From Hypoxylon rubiginosum (taxonomy: Eukaryota; Ascomycota; Sordariomycetes; Xylariales; Hypoxylaceae), in the NCBI GenBank assembly GCA_902806565.1, contig CADCXA010000015.1:781806-845805 (forward strand): 64,000 bases of DNA. Direction: 5' to 3'. The notes beneath the pieces are model-generated. The model saw only the letters and a program-made list of their open reading frames with translations. It was not told the DNA's origin and ran no database searches. Below are positions 45,375 to 59,200 of this stretch, piece by piece. The translations under genes and the position numbers were made by a program. Within the stretch, counting starts at the first letter, position 1; each line of letters opens with the position of its first letter.

Positions 45375-48300
45375 ATTATCCCCACTTTAAAAAAAAGTAT
45401 ATATTTTTATACACTATCCTTTTTTTTATTATAAGTTTTTATTTTTTAGTAAAACTAGCTTATTATTATTTATATATAATTTATTAAATTTATTATATTT
45501 TATTACTTTTTTTTATTTTATTAGTTTTATTAATAACTTTAATTATTTTAAGTTATTATTATAATATTTTTATAATATTAATATATTATTTTTAAAATTT
45601 AATATATTATATTATTTTAAATTAAGGTTTTAATTTAACTATTATATTTAATATTATAATTATTTATAATATATTTTAAATAAAAGTATTTTATTTACTT
45701 ATTATTCTTTAATATTATTTAATTTAATTATATTTATTAATAAGTTTTTATTTATTTATTTTAATAATAAATTATTTAAATATTTTTTTAATTAATTAAT
45801 AAGAAATATTATTAAACCTTTTTTTTTTTAATATATTTATTATATATATATATTTTTTTATCTTTATAATCTCGTAGTGGTTTTTAATTATTAAATAATT
45901 AAGTTTATTATTAAAATAATTTATAATTATTCTTTTTTTTTTAATAATATATATATAGTTTTTTACTTTAAAATCTAGTTTATATTAATATTAATTAACT
46001 TATTTTGTTATTTACTTTTATAATCTTTTTATAATTTCCTAAGCTTTATTTTATTATTTTTTAATAACAAGCATTATTTTTTAAACTTTTTTTTAGTTAA
46101 AATATTTTTTAATTAAAAGTTTTTTTAATTTTATTATATAAGCTTTTTAATTAAATAGTAATAATATTAAAAAGTTATATTTTATTTTATATAATAATAT
46201 ACTAATAAATTTATATAATAATAATATTTATATTATATTTAATATTAATATTATAATAAACCAGTTATTTTAATAATAATTAATAAATAAATAAAAATAT
46301 TAATTAATATATTTATTTATTATTTTTATTTAACTTATTATTTAAAAATGTTTTATAATAAAAAAGTTTTATTTTATATTTATAATTTATAATATTTTAT
46401 TTATAAAATTTATAATAAATTATAATTTTTAATTGCTAATTATATTAATTAATAACTTAAAAACCTTATATAGTTTTTAAAAATATATTTAAGCTATATC
46501 CCTTATTATAATTATTTAGAAATATAATATATTTTATGATTTTTTTTTTAACTTATAAATTATAATTAATAAATTATTATATTTATATTTATTTTTTAAT
46601 ATAAATTTAAAATCTATTATAATATATAATTATATTTATAATAATATTAATAAAAGGTATAACCAGTTTAAAATTTTATTGTAAGGATTTTTTAAAGGTT
46701 AATAATAATAATTATTTATAAAATAATCTATATTAATAAATTATTTTTTTTATTAATAATATATAAAAAATATTTTACATATTTTTTTCCAACTAAAATA
46801 TATTATTATTAAACGTAAATATATTTTAATTAACATTTTTATCTAAAAATTTTTTATATTAAATATAATTAATTAATTGTTATAAAATACCAGTTTTTTA
46901 AATATAAAAAATATATTATTTAACTTATTATTTTATATTATTTAACAATAAACATTTAAATTAAAATAAATAATATTTACTTCTAGTAATTTATTTATTA
47001 ACTTTACTTTAAATTCTTTAAATATAAATATATCTTTATTAAAAATAAATAAATATATTATTTCCTTTTATATTTTTAATATTACTATATTAATTAAATT
47101 TATATTAAGTTCCATTTATTTTATTATAAAAATTAATTTAAATATAATTATTATATATACCACCTAGTATTTTTTATTTTATATTTTAACATTTTTATAT
47201 TTATAAAATAATATATTAATAAAAATATTATCCTTTTCAAAATAATATATTATATTAAAATTATATTAAAATAAAAATTCTATTTATTTTACCTATTATT
47301 AATTAAGGAATTATTTAATATTAAAATATTTTAAAATATAATAATTTATTATTACTAAGAAAAGTTACATTATTTATAATTTAATAAATTTTATTTTTTA
47401 ATATTATAATATTTATATTATAATTAATATTTCCTTATTATAAATATTATAATTATATTTTATATTTTATATTATCTTTAAAAAATAAATTATTAAATAT
47501 TATTTTTTTATTTTTAGGTTTTATTATATTATAATACTTATTATTATATTATTTAAAATATTAATTTTAATTTTAGTTTTTAAATTATAATTAAAATAAT
47601 AAAGAATTAACATATATATTATTTTATATTTTAACTTATTAAAAGTTTTTTAATAAGATTTTATCTAATTAAAAAATACACCTTTTTTTATAAAATTATT
47701 AAGTGGTTAAATTATATACTTATAGTTTTAAACAAATTTTTTATAAAAATTATAAAAACTTAAAAAAGATTATATTTTTTTAACGTTTTTTAACTTTTTT
47801 TAACTTATTAATAATATAATCTTTAAAAGGTTTACCACCACGTTATTAATTTTTATAATAAACCTTAAAAACTTTATTTTTTCCATATAAAATTCATATT
47901 TAACTATATCAGTTTAAAAACTTACCACGTATAAACATTTTAATATTAAATTAATATATAAAATATATTTTTCTTTAAATTATAAGTAAATTAATATATT
48001 ATTTAAATATATATTATAAAACTTATTAAAATATTTTATTAAAATATTATTAATAAAGTATTAAAAATTTAATAATTTATTTAAAAGGTTAAAAAGGAAA
48101 ATTTTATATTTATAAAAATTATAACAGGTTTAAAATATTATTAAATCCTTTAAGTTTAAATTAAACTAAATATAATAAAAAGTTTATTAAATATTTATTT
48201 TATTAAATATTTTAACTATAAATATTCTATTAAAAATTTCTTTAATTAATAGTAATAAATATTAGTTTTTTTTAATAAGGTTATTAAGTTTTTAATAATT

Positions 48301-51300
48301 AACATAAAATTATAAACTATTATTTAACTTTAATATAAAAAATACCAGTGTTATTTATAATAATATACTTAATTTTATAAATCTTTTATAAATATATTTT
48401 ATTATATATTTTTTATAAGCTTTTAGTTTATTTATTAACATTTTATATAAAAAAAAATAACTTAATTCCTTAAACTTTTTTTTAAGTTTAATCTTATAAT
48501 TTATTTTTAATTAATATAATAAAACCTTATTTAATATAATTTCATTAAAAATATTTAAATAATTATAATATTTTTTTAATATTATTTATACTATTAATTA
48601 TTTTAATTTATCCTTATTTTAAAATTTAAAATTATATTTATAATTATTATATTTTTACTTATCCTTTAATAAACAGTTAATATTATAAAAATTAGTTTTT
48701 TTAATTTTAATTTTTTTTAAAAACTTATAAAAAAATTTAGCTTTAATAAAAACCATATCTAATTTATAATCCTTATATCACTTTATTATATTATAATATA
48801 TATAATAATAACCCTTTTTATTTATATTTAAATATAAATATAATATATTTTTTTTTTTATTTTTTTTAAAAGAATTATTATTATCCTCCTTTTTTTATAT
48901 TACCCATTCCATTTTCTATAATTTAAATTATATATAATATAACCTATTTACTTTTTAAAATAAAATTATTATTAATATTTATATTATTTTTTTAAATATT
49001 ATTATTATTAATATTTTTAGCTTTAAATTTTTTTATATTTTTAACTAATAAATTATATTATAAACTCGCATTTAATATTTATATTATTTTTTTATTATTA
49101 ATTAGTAACTAGCTTATTAATATTAATCCTTTTTTTTTATTTTTTTATTTTAATTATAAATATTTTATTAAAACCTATTATTTATATTTTTTATTAAACA
49201 TCCTATATTATTTATTTTAATTTTTTAGTTATTATATAATCTAAATATCTAAAAATAAGAATTAATAACAAATAATATTAATTATAACATTATATTTTTT
49301 AAACCACTTTTTCCTGATAATAATATTTTATTTTATATTAACAATTATTATTAACATTTATTTAACTGTTTAATTATTAATATAAATATCTATTAATAAT
49401 AATATATTAATTATTTATATAAATTTTCTATTATATCTACTAATATATTATAATTTAAATTTAATTTTTAATAATATTTATAATAATTTTTAAGCCTTTT
49501 TTATAAAATTAATATTAATAAAAATATATTCTCTAGCTTTAATATCTTTTAATAAATTATTTATAATTAATAATAATCTATTATTAACTATTATAATAAT
49601 AAATAATAAAAGTTATTTATTTAATATTTTTTTAAAAAAATTATATAAAATATTATTAAAATTTATTTTAAATAGAAATTCCTTTTTTAAAATAAAGTTT
49701 ATATTTCTTAAGGTTAATCTTTTACCTCTAAATTATCAGATATTAAATTTTTATTATCTTTAAAAATAATTTTCTTATAATTAAATACCTTTTTTTTATT
49801 AAATTTTTAATATTATATTTATTAAACCACCATTTTAACAATTTTCATTTCCTTGGTTTTATTATTTATAACTTTTATTTTACTATAAGGTAATTTTTTA
49901 AAATAGTTACAAAATATATATCCTTATTTTTTATATTTAAAATAACATCTTTTAATCGTAAGTTTAATAAGCTTATTTTTAAATAACTTTAAAACCTAGG
50001 TTTTTTATTTTTAAATTTAATCTTAGTTATTTATAAATTTTTAAATAAATACGCCACCTTTAAAAGTTTAATTATAATTAATTTTTATAATATTTTTATT
50101 TTTATTTATTTATATTAATTATTAAACTATATATATAATTATTTTAATAAATTTAATAAAATTATTATTATATATTAAATATATTAATATTATTATAATT
50201 TATAATATTAATAAAAATTATTTATAAAACTATTATATTTATTTTATTTTTAACTTATAATATTCTTTTATAAAATAAATAAACTTATTTTTAAATATAT
50301 AAAATTTATTACTTAATTTTATTTTAAAAACTATAAATTTATTCTTTACTTTTTTATAAATATTAAAATTAAAATATTCCTTATAAAAATATTTTATAAA
50401 AATAATAAATATTTAAATTAGTTTTAAATAATTCTCACGAAAATATAAGAGGATATTTATTATTATTTCTTTTTTAAAATATAATTTAATATTTATTATT
50501 TTTATAACATTAAAAAAAAAAAAATTTTTATTAACTTTTAATTAATTTTTTATTTATTAATATTATTTTTTAAAGAATATAATATCTTTTACTTTATTTA
50601 TATAAAAATTAATTATATTAACTTTTTTATTTTTACTTATTTTTAAAAAACTAATATTCATTTCCTTAAATATAATAATATATTATTATAATTTTTTAAT
50701 AATTATTTAAAATTTAATATTTTATACTTTTAATATTATTATTATTTATTAAAAAGATTTTTTTACTATATTATTTATATTTACCTTTTTATTAAAAACT
50801 TTAATATCCTTTTAAAATTAATTAATTATATTTATTATTATTTTTATTTTTTTTATTTAAATAAATTATAATTTATTAACTATTTAATTATATATAAATT
50901 ATATATTTATCTACTTTTTTAAAATAAACTTATTTTTAATATAAATAATTTAATTATATAAAAAAATTATATATTAAATTATATTTACTAATATATTTAT
51001 TAATTTTATAACTTATTCTTTTAAAACTACTTATTTTAAAACGTAAAATTATATTTTAAAAAAAAATAATTCCAGATCCTTCATTATTACTTTAAAATTA
51101 TTAATTATTAGTTTTTAAAAATTATCTAGTTATATCTAGTTACTTATATCTATAAATAACTTAAATTAAACTTAAAAAATTCTTATCATATTATTAACCT
51201 TTTAATAAAATATAATCTTTTCTATTAAATTAATTTCTAAAACGTTAAATATTATTATATTAAAAACGTTATAATTTATTTTAAATATAAAAAAAACCTA

Positions 51301-51752
51301 TATAAACTTTTTATAATTATTATTTTTTTTTAATTAAAATAAGCGATTAATTATATAAGTAAAAACGTTAAATTATTAATTAAAAATAATTTAATAATCT
51401 ACTAAATTAAATTATTTTAAATATAAATCTAATTTTTTAATTTTAACTAAAAAATTAATAAATAAATTTTTACTAGTTAATTACTCTTCTTTAAAAATAA
51501 AATAAACATTTTAAAAATCTTTTTTATTAATAATTACTAAAACTATAACACTAATATAAAAAAATCCAACTATTATTTATTAATAATTATTTTTAGTTTA
51601 TTAAGGTTTCTTAATATTAAAAATATTAAAGGTATTATTAATAATTACTAAAAATATTAATTTATTAAATTAAAAAATTTTTAAAATTAAATTCTTTTTT
51701 TATAAGGTATTATTATTCCTCCTTAAAAATAAAATAAAAAATATTTAAATAT

Positions 51753-52016
51753 TATTACACATTATTTAAATAAACAAAAAAACTAAACTTAATTATTTAA
51801 AAATAAATAAATATATCTAAATATAAAAAACTAAAAAAAAAAAAAATCTATAAACTATATATATAGCCACCTTAAAATAACCTATCCCCCACTAATATAT
51901 ATTTACTTAAAATATTATATATATTCTAGCCTTAATTTTAACCTTTAAATTAATAAAATAACGTTTATATATAAGCTATATATATAAGCTATAAATATTT
52001 AAATTCATATTATAAT
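51753..52016 (+). repeat. Right direct repeat (probable LTR)
   Basis: Gap-free partner of 45,111-45,374. It retains plus-strand C runs (e.g. AGCCACCTTAAAATAACC and TATCCCCCACTAA) where the left copy has T, and has lost G that the left copy keeps. Confidence 0.8.
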
Positions 52017-55000
52017 AATAAATATTATATATTTTTAATTAATTATAAAGTTAAATATATTATAATATTAAAAAAACATTATAATATTTATTAATATAAA
52101 TATTACAAAGCCATTTAAATATTAATTTATTTTTATAAATATATTTTTTATATTAAATTTATATTTTATAATTAAATAAAAAGTTATTACTTTTTTAAAA
52201 ACTTAAAATATTTTAAATTATACGTTTAATTTATTATTAATTATTTTTATAAGTTACTTTTATTATAATATAAGTTTTTTTAATATTTTTATAAAAAATT
52301 AATTTAGTTTTTAATTATATATTATTTTTATAATATATTTAAATATAATATTTAATTTAAAGGTAAATAATATATATATAAAATTATTAAAAAGTTTCTT
52401 ATTAAATAATAAGTTTTTATTTATATATTTTTATAATAAGTTATTATTAAATAAAATAATATAATTTTAAATAATATTTTTTAAAAAATTATTAATTTTT
52501 ATTTATATTTAAAATATATTTTAATCGCGGTATAATTATAAGTTTTTAAAAGTAAAATTATTATTATTATAATATATTATAAATAAAAATATTTAGTTAA
52601 TTAACTTTTTAACTTATTTTAATATTAGTATATTTTAAATTTAAAAATTATATATATATTTAATTTTAACAATATATAAAAAATTTTAATAAGTTAGATT
52701 TTTATTACTTTTATTATTAATAACTATTTTATAAGTATTTTTATAGTTTTATTTAATAATAACGTTACTATAAATATTTATTTCGTTTTTAAATATAAAA
52801 ATAATAAATTTTATATATTTTAAAAATTTATATTTAAATATAAGAAAAAAGTTAAAATATTTATATTTTAAAATTAGTTTATTTAAATTAATAATAGTTT
52901 ATAAGTTAAAATATTAAAACCATTATATTAAATACTTAAAAATATTTATTAGAATTTATAATAAACTTAATAATAAAAGTTATTAATTAAATAAAAATAA
53001 GGTTTATAATATAAATTATAATAAAAAAAAAGATAAAAATTACGGTGTTAATTATTATAAAAACTATTATAAAATATTTAATAAAAACTATTTTAAAAAT
53101 TATACTTTTAATTATTATAAATAAAATAATAAGGTTATTATTTTTTAACGTTAAAGAAATGTTAATTTAAATTATTTAAAACCACTAGATCGCTTTTTTT
53201 TAAAAAAATAAATTTCTTTAAACGAATTTTTATTTTATTATTATTTAACTTAATAATATAATATGTTATTTTAATAAATTAAACGGAGATATTTTTAGTT
53301 ATTAATATAAAAAAACTAAAAAAAACTATTAATAATTTTTTAAAATAAATAAGAAATACTTATTTTATATAATTATATAAATAAGAATATTTAAATAAAT
53401 AAAATAAAAAATATCTTTTATAAATTAAAATATATAGTATTTTTTAATAGTTATTATTAATAAAAAATATACTATCTTAAAAATTAATATAAAAATATAT
53501 TTATTTAAAAAACTTATATAAAGTTAAAATATATATAACTTTATATATATTAAAAATTAAATATTAATATTATAAAAATTAATATAACTTATAAAACATA
53601 TTATTATATTATTTTATTATATTAATTTTAAACTAGTATAACGTTTAAAAATAAAGCTATTAATTATTTATAAATATAGTTTATTATTTTATATAATATA
53701 AATATAATTAATATTTTTTTTTAGTTTTTAATATAGTTTAAAAAAATTAATATAACTTATTTAATATATATATATATATATATTTAATAATATAAATAAT
53801 TTAATTTAAATAAACAAATAATAGTAAAATTATTATAAGTTATTTATATATATAAATAACGTTAAATTATATATTTAACAATTAAAATAACATATAATAA
53901 TTTAATATAAAATATATTTTAAAATATATAATTTTTTTTTTTTTTTAAAAGAAAATAATAAACTTTTTATTAATATATAAACTAATTATTTATAATTAAA
54001 TATCAATATAATTAATTAAATAATATATAGTTTATAAAAAAATATAAAATATAATTTACATTATTTATATATATATTTTTTTTTTTTTTATTTAAAATAT
54101 AATATTATAATTAACTTATTAAACCTTTTTTTTTACTATAAATTATAAAAAAATAAATACCAAAGTAGTTAATTTAAACCTTTTTTTATTATTAATTAAT
54201 AAAATAATTATATATTAAGATTTAAATGATAAAAATTATATTAATATAATTAAAAATTTTTTTAATATTATATATTTAAATTTATAATTATTTATATATT
54301 AGGAATTAACATTATAAATAATATATAAGTAATTATAACTTATAATAAAAATATATAATTAGGTTTATAATATTAAAATAAAATATTAATATATTAAATA
54401 ACATATATATTAATTATTATTATAACGGTAATAATTTTTAATATAATTTTATAAATTAATATTATTATAATAAAATATTAATTAGATTTTATTTATTAAT
54501 ATATAATAATATTTATTTTAATATTAATTTTAACTTTAATTTTAATTTTAATTATAATTTTAACTTTAATTTTAAAGTTAATTTTAATATTAGTTATAAT
54601 ATATATAAAAAAACTAATTAGTTTTATTTTTTAAATAAAACTTAAAATAAAAGATTATATAAAAATATATAAATATATATTAACTATATAATATATTATT
54701 ATTTATACCGATTTAAAAAAAAGGTTAATAGTTTTATATATTTTAAAAAAAACTAAAAAAAATAACCTAACTTATTTAATATTTATAATAAAAACTTAAA
54801 ATAAAAACATATTTAACTATAAATAAAATATATTAATAATAAAAGTTATAAGTTATATATATTTTTAAATAAAATAAAATAAAAACCTGTTAAATATAAA
54901 AAAACTAATGTTTTTTTATTTAAATATATAATTATTATATTTTAATTTCACTTTTTTTTATAAAATTACTTACTTAAGATATTATAAAAAAATATACGAT

Positions 55001-55964
55001 ACTTATTTTAAACTTATTTTTTAAGGTTTTATTTTTAAATAAATTTTAATTATAAAAAAAATTCACGTTATAGCTTTTATATTAATTATATTTTTATAAC
55101 TTATTTAATTAACTATAAATAACATATATTATATTAATTCTAAAAATAATATAATTAATATTTATATTAATAAAAAACTTTAATTTATATAAAACTAATT
55201 ATTTTAATTATAAATTCGTTTAAATAATATTTAAATAAATATTTATAAATAAAAATACTAATTTTATATATTATATATTTTAATATTAATATTTATTTAT
55301 ATATTATATAAATAATATAAAAGTTTAACCACTTAATTTTTACTTTTTATTATAATTATTTTTTTATTAGTAACTAATTATTTTAATTTCTTACTTTAAG
55401 TTCCTTTTTCTTTTATATTTAAATATAATTATACTTTTAATTACTTATATTTTTCTAGGTTATTAATAATTTTTATATAAGTTTTATTATTTAATTATAT
55501 TATTAATTTTTTATATTATTTTATTTCTATTAAATCTTATAATATATATTAATTAGTTTTAGTTTTTATAAGTTATTTTAAAATATTTTAATAATATTTT
55601 AACATTTTTTAAATATATCTTTTATTAGTAATATAAAAACCAGTTAATGTTTTTTTTATTATTTTATATATTATTTTTAAAAATAAACTACTATATATAA
55701 TTTTTTAAAAGCTTAAAAATCTTTACAGTAAATTTTTTATTATATTTTTAGTTACTAGTAAAATATATAATTTATTTTATTTAAAATTATATTTTTAACT
55801 TAAAATATAATTATTAATAGTTTTTATAATATATTTAAACTTTAATATTTAAAAAAATATAAATATATATTTTATTTTTATTATAATTATAAAAATAACT
55901 TTTCTTATTTATTATAAAGTTTTTTTAAATTATAACTCTTTTAAAATAAGTAAAGTTTTTATCT

Positions 55965-56225
55965 TATAATTAATTATATAATTTAATAAATAAAATTAAT
56001 TTTATTTTTATAAAAATATAAAAAATAATTAACTCGGTTTTTATTAAAAGATTATAAAGTTTATTAAATAAAATTAATTTAAAAAAATTAATTTACTTCT
56101 TATTAATAAACCATATAATTTATTAAATAAAACTAACCTTTTTTCCGTAGAAATATTTAAAAAGATTAATTTGGTTTTTATTAAAAAATTATATAACTTA
56201 ATAAATAAAGTTAACTTATTTTTTA
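55965..56225 (+). repeat. Degenerate tandem repeat in the AT block
   Basis: Three to four imperfect copies of a unit of roughly 65-80 bases, each with a version of ATTATATAATTTAATAAATA followed by AAATTAA. The last three units are preceded by a version of GGTTTTTATTAAAA. Copies lie near 55,970, 56,035, 56,095 and 56,172. Low complexity makes the boundaries loose. Confidence 0.4.
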
Positions 56226-59200
56226 TTAAAAAATCTTAATTTAATAAATCAATTAAAATACCTTAATTTTTAAAATTAAGGAAGCTATTTAAAATATAAG
56301 TAACTTATTATATAAAATAAAAATTTTATATTAAATATTAATTAATATTAATAAGTGTAAACTATATTATAATAGTTAATATTAATTTAATTAACCGGGT
56401 TAATAACCTTGTTTTTAAATATATTTAATTATAACGTTTTTTTATAAATAATTTTTTAAATTAGTTTTATATTAATAAGTTTTTTATTTAAATAGTTATT
56501 TTTATTTTTTATATAAATAAATAAAAAAAAATTAAATTAAAATATAAACTTTATATATTTATTAATCGATTTAAAAAATAATATATAATTTAATTTATTA
56601 TTTAATAATATAATTAATAATTTAATTATTAAAAAAATAGTTTTTTATTAATAATATATAAGGTTAATAACTAAAAAGGATTTTTATATTAATAAGCTAA
56701 AAAAAAATAACATTTATTTTATTAATAAACATTTTAATATTAATATTAAAAAAGTTTTAATTATAATTTTTATTATTATTAATGTTATTAAAAAATAAAT
56801 AAACTACCCACCTTTTAAAAAAAAAAAACTTACTAGGATTAAAGCTATTAAATTTAAAAATATAAAAAATATATATTATTAAACTTTATTTTTAAAGCAT
56901 TTTAAATTTATTAATAAAAAAAAGTTTTATAATAATATAAAATAATTAAACTTAAAAAATAATAAAATAATAAAATTATAAAAAAATAATAATAAAAAGC
57001 TTAAAAAGTTTAATAATAAAAAGATTAAAAAGTTTTTTACTTATAATAATATAAAGTTAAAAGTGAAGTTAAAACTATATAAAAATAAAAAAATAAATAT
57101 AAAAAAAATAATTTAAAAGTTTTTTATAAAGTTTATATTTAAAAAAGGAATTTTTTAATTAATAATAAATTATATTTAAAGTATAATTATAAAGTTTAAT
57201 AACATTTTTATTTTTAATAATATTATTTTTAGGTTAAAATTATTAAAATAAATTAAAACCAAAAAAATTTTTATTTTAATATTTAATATTTTTTATAGTA
57301 TTTTTTAAAGTATATTTTCTAATATTATTAACTATAAAAAACATTAAAAAAAAAAAACTAACAATTAAATTATATATTTTATTATAGCTTTAAAATATAA
57401 AAGCGGTGGTAATAAACCTATTTATTTTTTTTAAATAATAAAGAACTAATTTATTATATTTTTAATAATATATTTAAATTTAATAAAAAAGTTAAATAAT
57501 TAATTTAATATATTTTTAAATTTTAAGGTTAAATTTAACACCATTATATTTAATTTTATTATAAATAATATAAATATATAACTTTTTATATTATAATAAA
57601 AAAAAAATAATAAGATTTTAAATTTTTATATTTATTATATTAAAATATTTCACTTAATAAATTTAAAATAATATTTAAAATTACATATATATATTTTAAA
57701 CATTTTTTAATAAGTTAAATAAAAAAAAACTATATTAAAAAAAATCGCTTTTATTATTATTTAATTTAATAATATAACTTTTAATCCAGTTTTTTTTAAA
57801 AGTTTAACGTTATTTTTATAAACATTTAACCGTTAAATAATTAATTGTAAATTTTTATAAAAAGTTTTAATATTAAATACCGCCGGTTTATTATTTTATA
57901 ATTAAATTCCTAAAAATAAAAAATCCAAGGTAATTATAATTCCAGTATTTTAATTTCCACGTTTAAATATATAACTTAGTTTATTATCTTGTAAAATTAA
58001 TAAATTAATAAGTTAGATTTTTATTTTAATTTAAGTTTTTATAAATATAATATTATAGTTATTAATATTTTTAATAACTAAAAATAAATTAAATTACTAG
58101 TTATTTTTTTAGTAGTTATTTTTATTTTTTATTAATAAAAATTCAGTATTTTAAATAAAAAAAAAACATGGCGTTTTAAAATAAATTAAAACACTTATAA
58201 AACTTAAGTTATATAATATTAAAGTTTTTTTAAAAAAATAAAATCCTTTTATATATTAAATATTATAATAATATTATAAATTTTTATTATTAAGTTTTTA
58301 TAATTGTTTTTTTATATAGTTTATAAAAATATTTAAATAAAAGGAGGAAAAAACTTTAAATATATATAAAATATTATAAAAAAATATTAAATTTTTATTT
58401 ATTATTATTATTATCTAAATATAAAAAAAAAAATTTTAATTAAGGGATAATTAAACATTAAATTTAATATATATAAATAATAATTTAAATAATTATAAAA
58501 AAAAACCTTTATAAAAAAAAAAAAGCTAGATAAAAATAAAAACTTTAATATTAAATAATAAGATATTATAAATATTTTTTTATATTATATTATTAAATAA
58601 TAAAATATTAAAATTAGTTACTTTTTATATATTAGTTTTTTATTATAAATACTTTTTTATATAACACTTTATTTTTATAAAATATTTAATTTATTTTAAG
58701 TTTAAATTAAATTATATATTTAAATAAGTATTAATTTTAAATATTATTTTTTATAATAACTATTTAAGTTATATAACTTTTAAATTATTAATAGTTTAGT
58801 TTGGTTTTATATATAAATATTAATTTCTAGGCTTTTTTAATGAATTTTTTTTTATAAAGAAGTTTAATTTAGTTACGTAGTTATTAAAATAAGTAATAAT
58901 ATAAATTTTTTTTTAAATTTAATATATTTTTATATATAGAATAAAGTAAAAAAAGTAATAAATAATATATTTTTATTGTAATTATATTTTTTATATATAA
59001 TATAAAAAAGAAATATTTTAATATATTATTATATTATATAAAATAAATTATTTAATTTTTTTTATATTTATATTATAAATTTTTATAACTTTAATAATAT
59101 TAAATATATATTACTATAAAACTTATAAAACGTAATTTAATTATTTTATATTAATATATAAAAGTAAATTTAATATATATTTTAAAGTTTTATAATAAAA

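Larger units (their letters stand above)
45111..52016. mobile_element. RIP-mutated LTR-retrotransposon relic, about 6.9 kb
   Basis: Two equal 264-base direct repeats bound 6,378 bases of AT-rich DNA. Total length fits a Ty1/copia or Ty3/gypsy element. Internal coding sequence is fully destroyed, so family and orientation cannot be read; primer-binding site, polypurine tract and target-site duplication are not identifiable. The residual G+C of the internal part is mostly C on the plus strand, especially in 48-51.7 kb. Confidence 0.65.
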
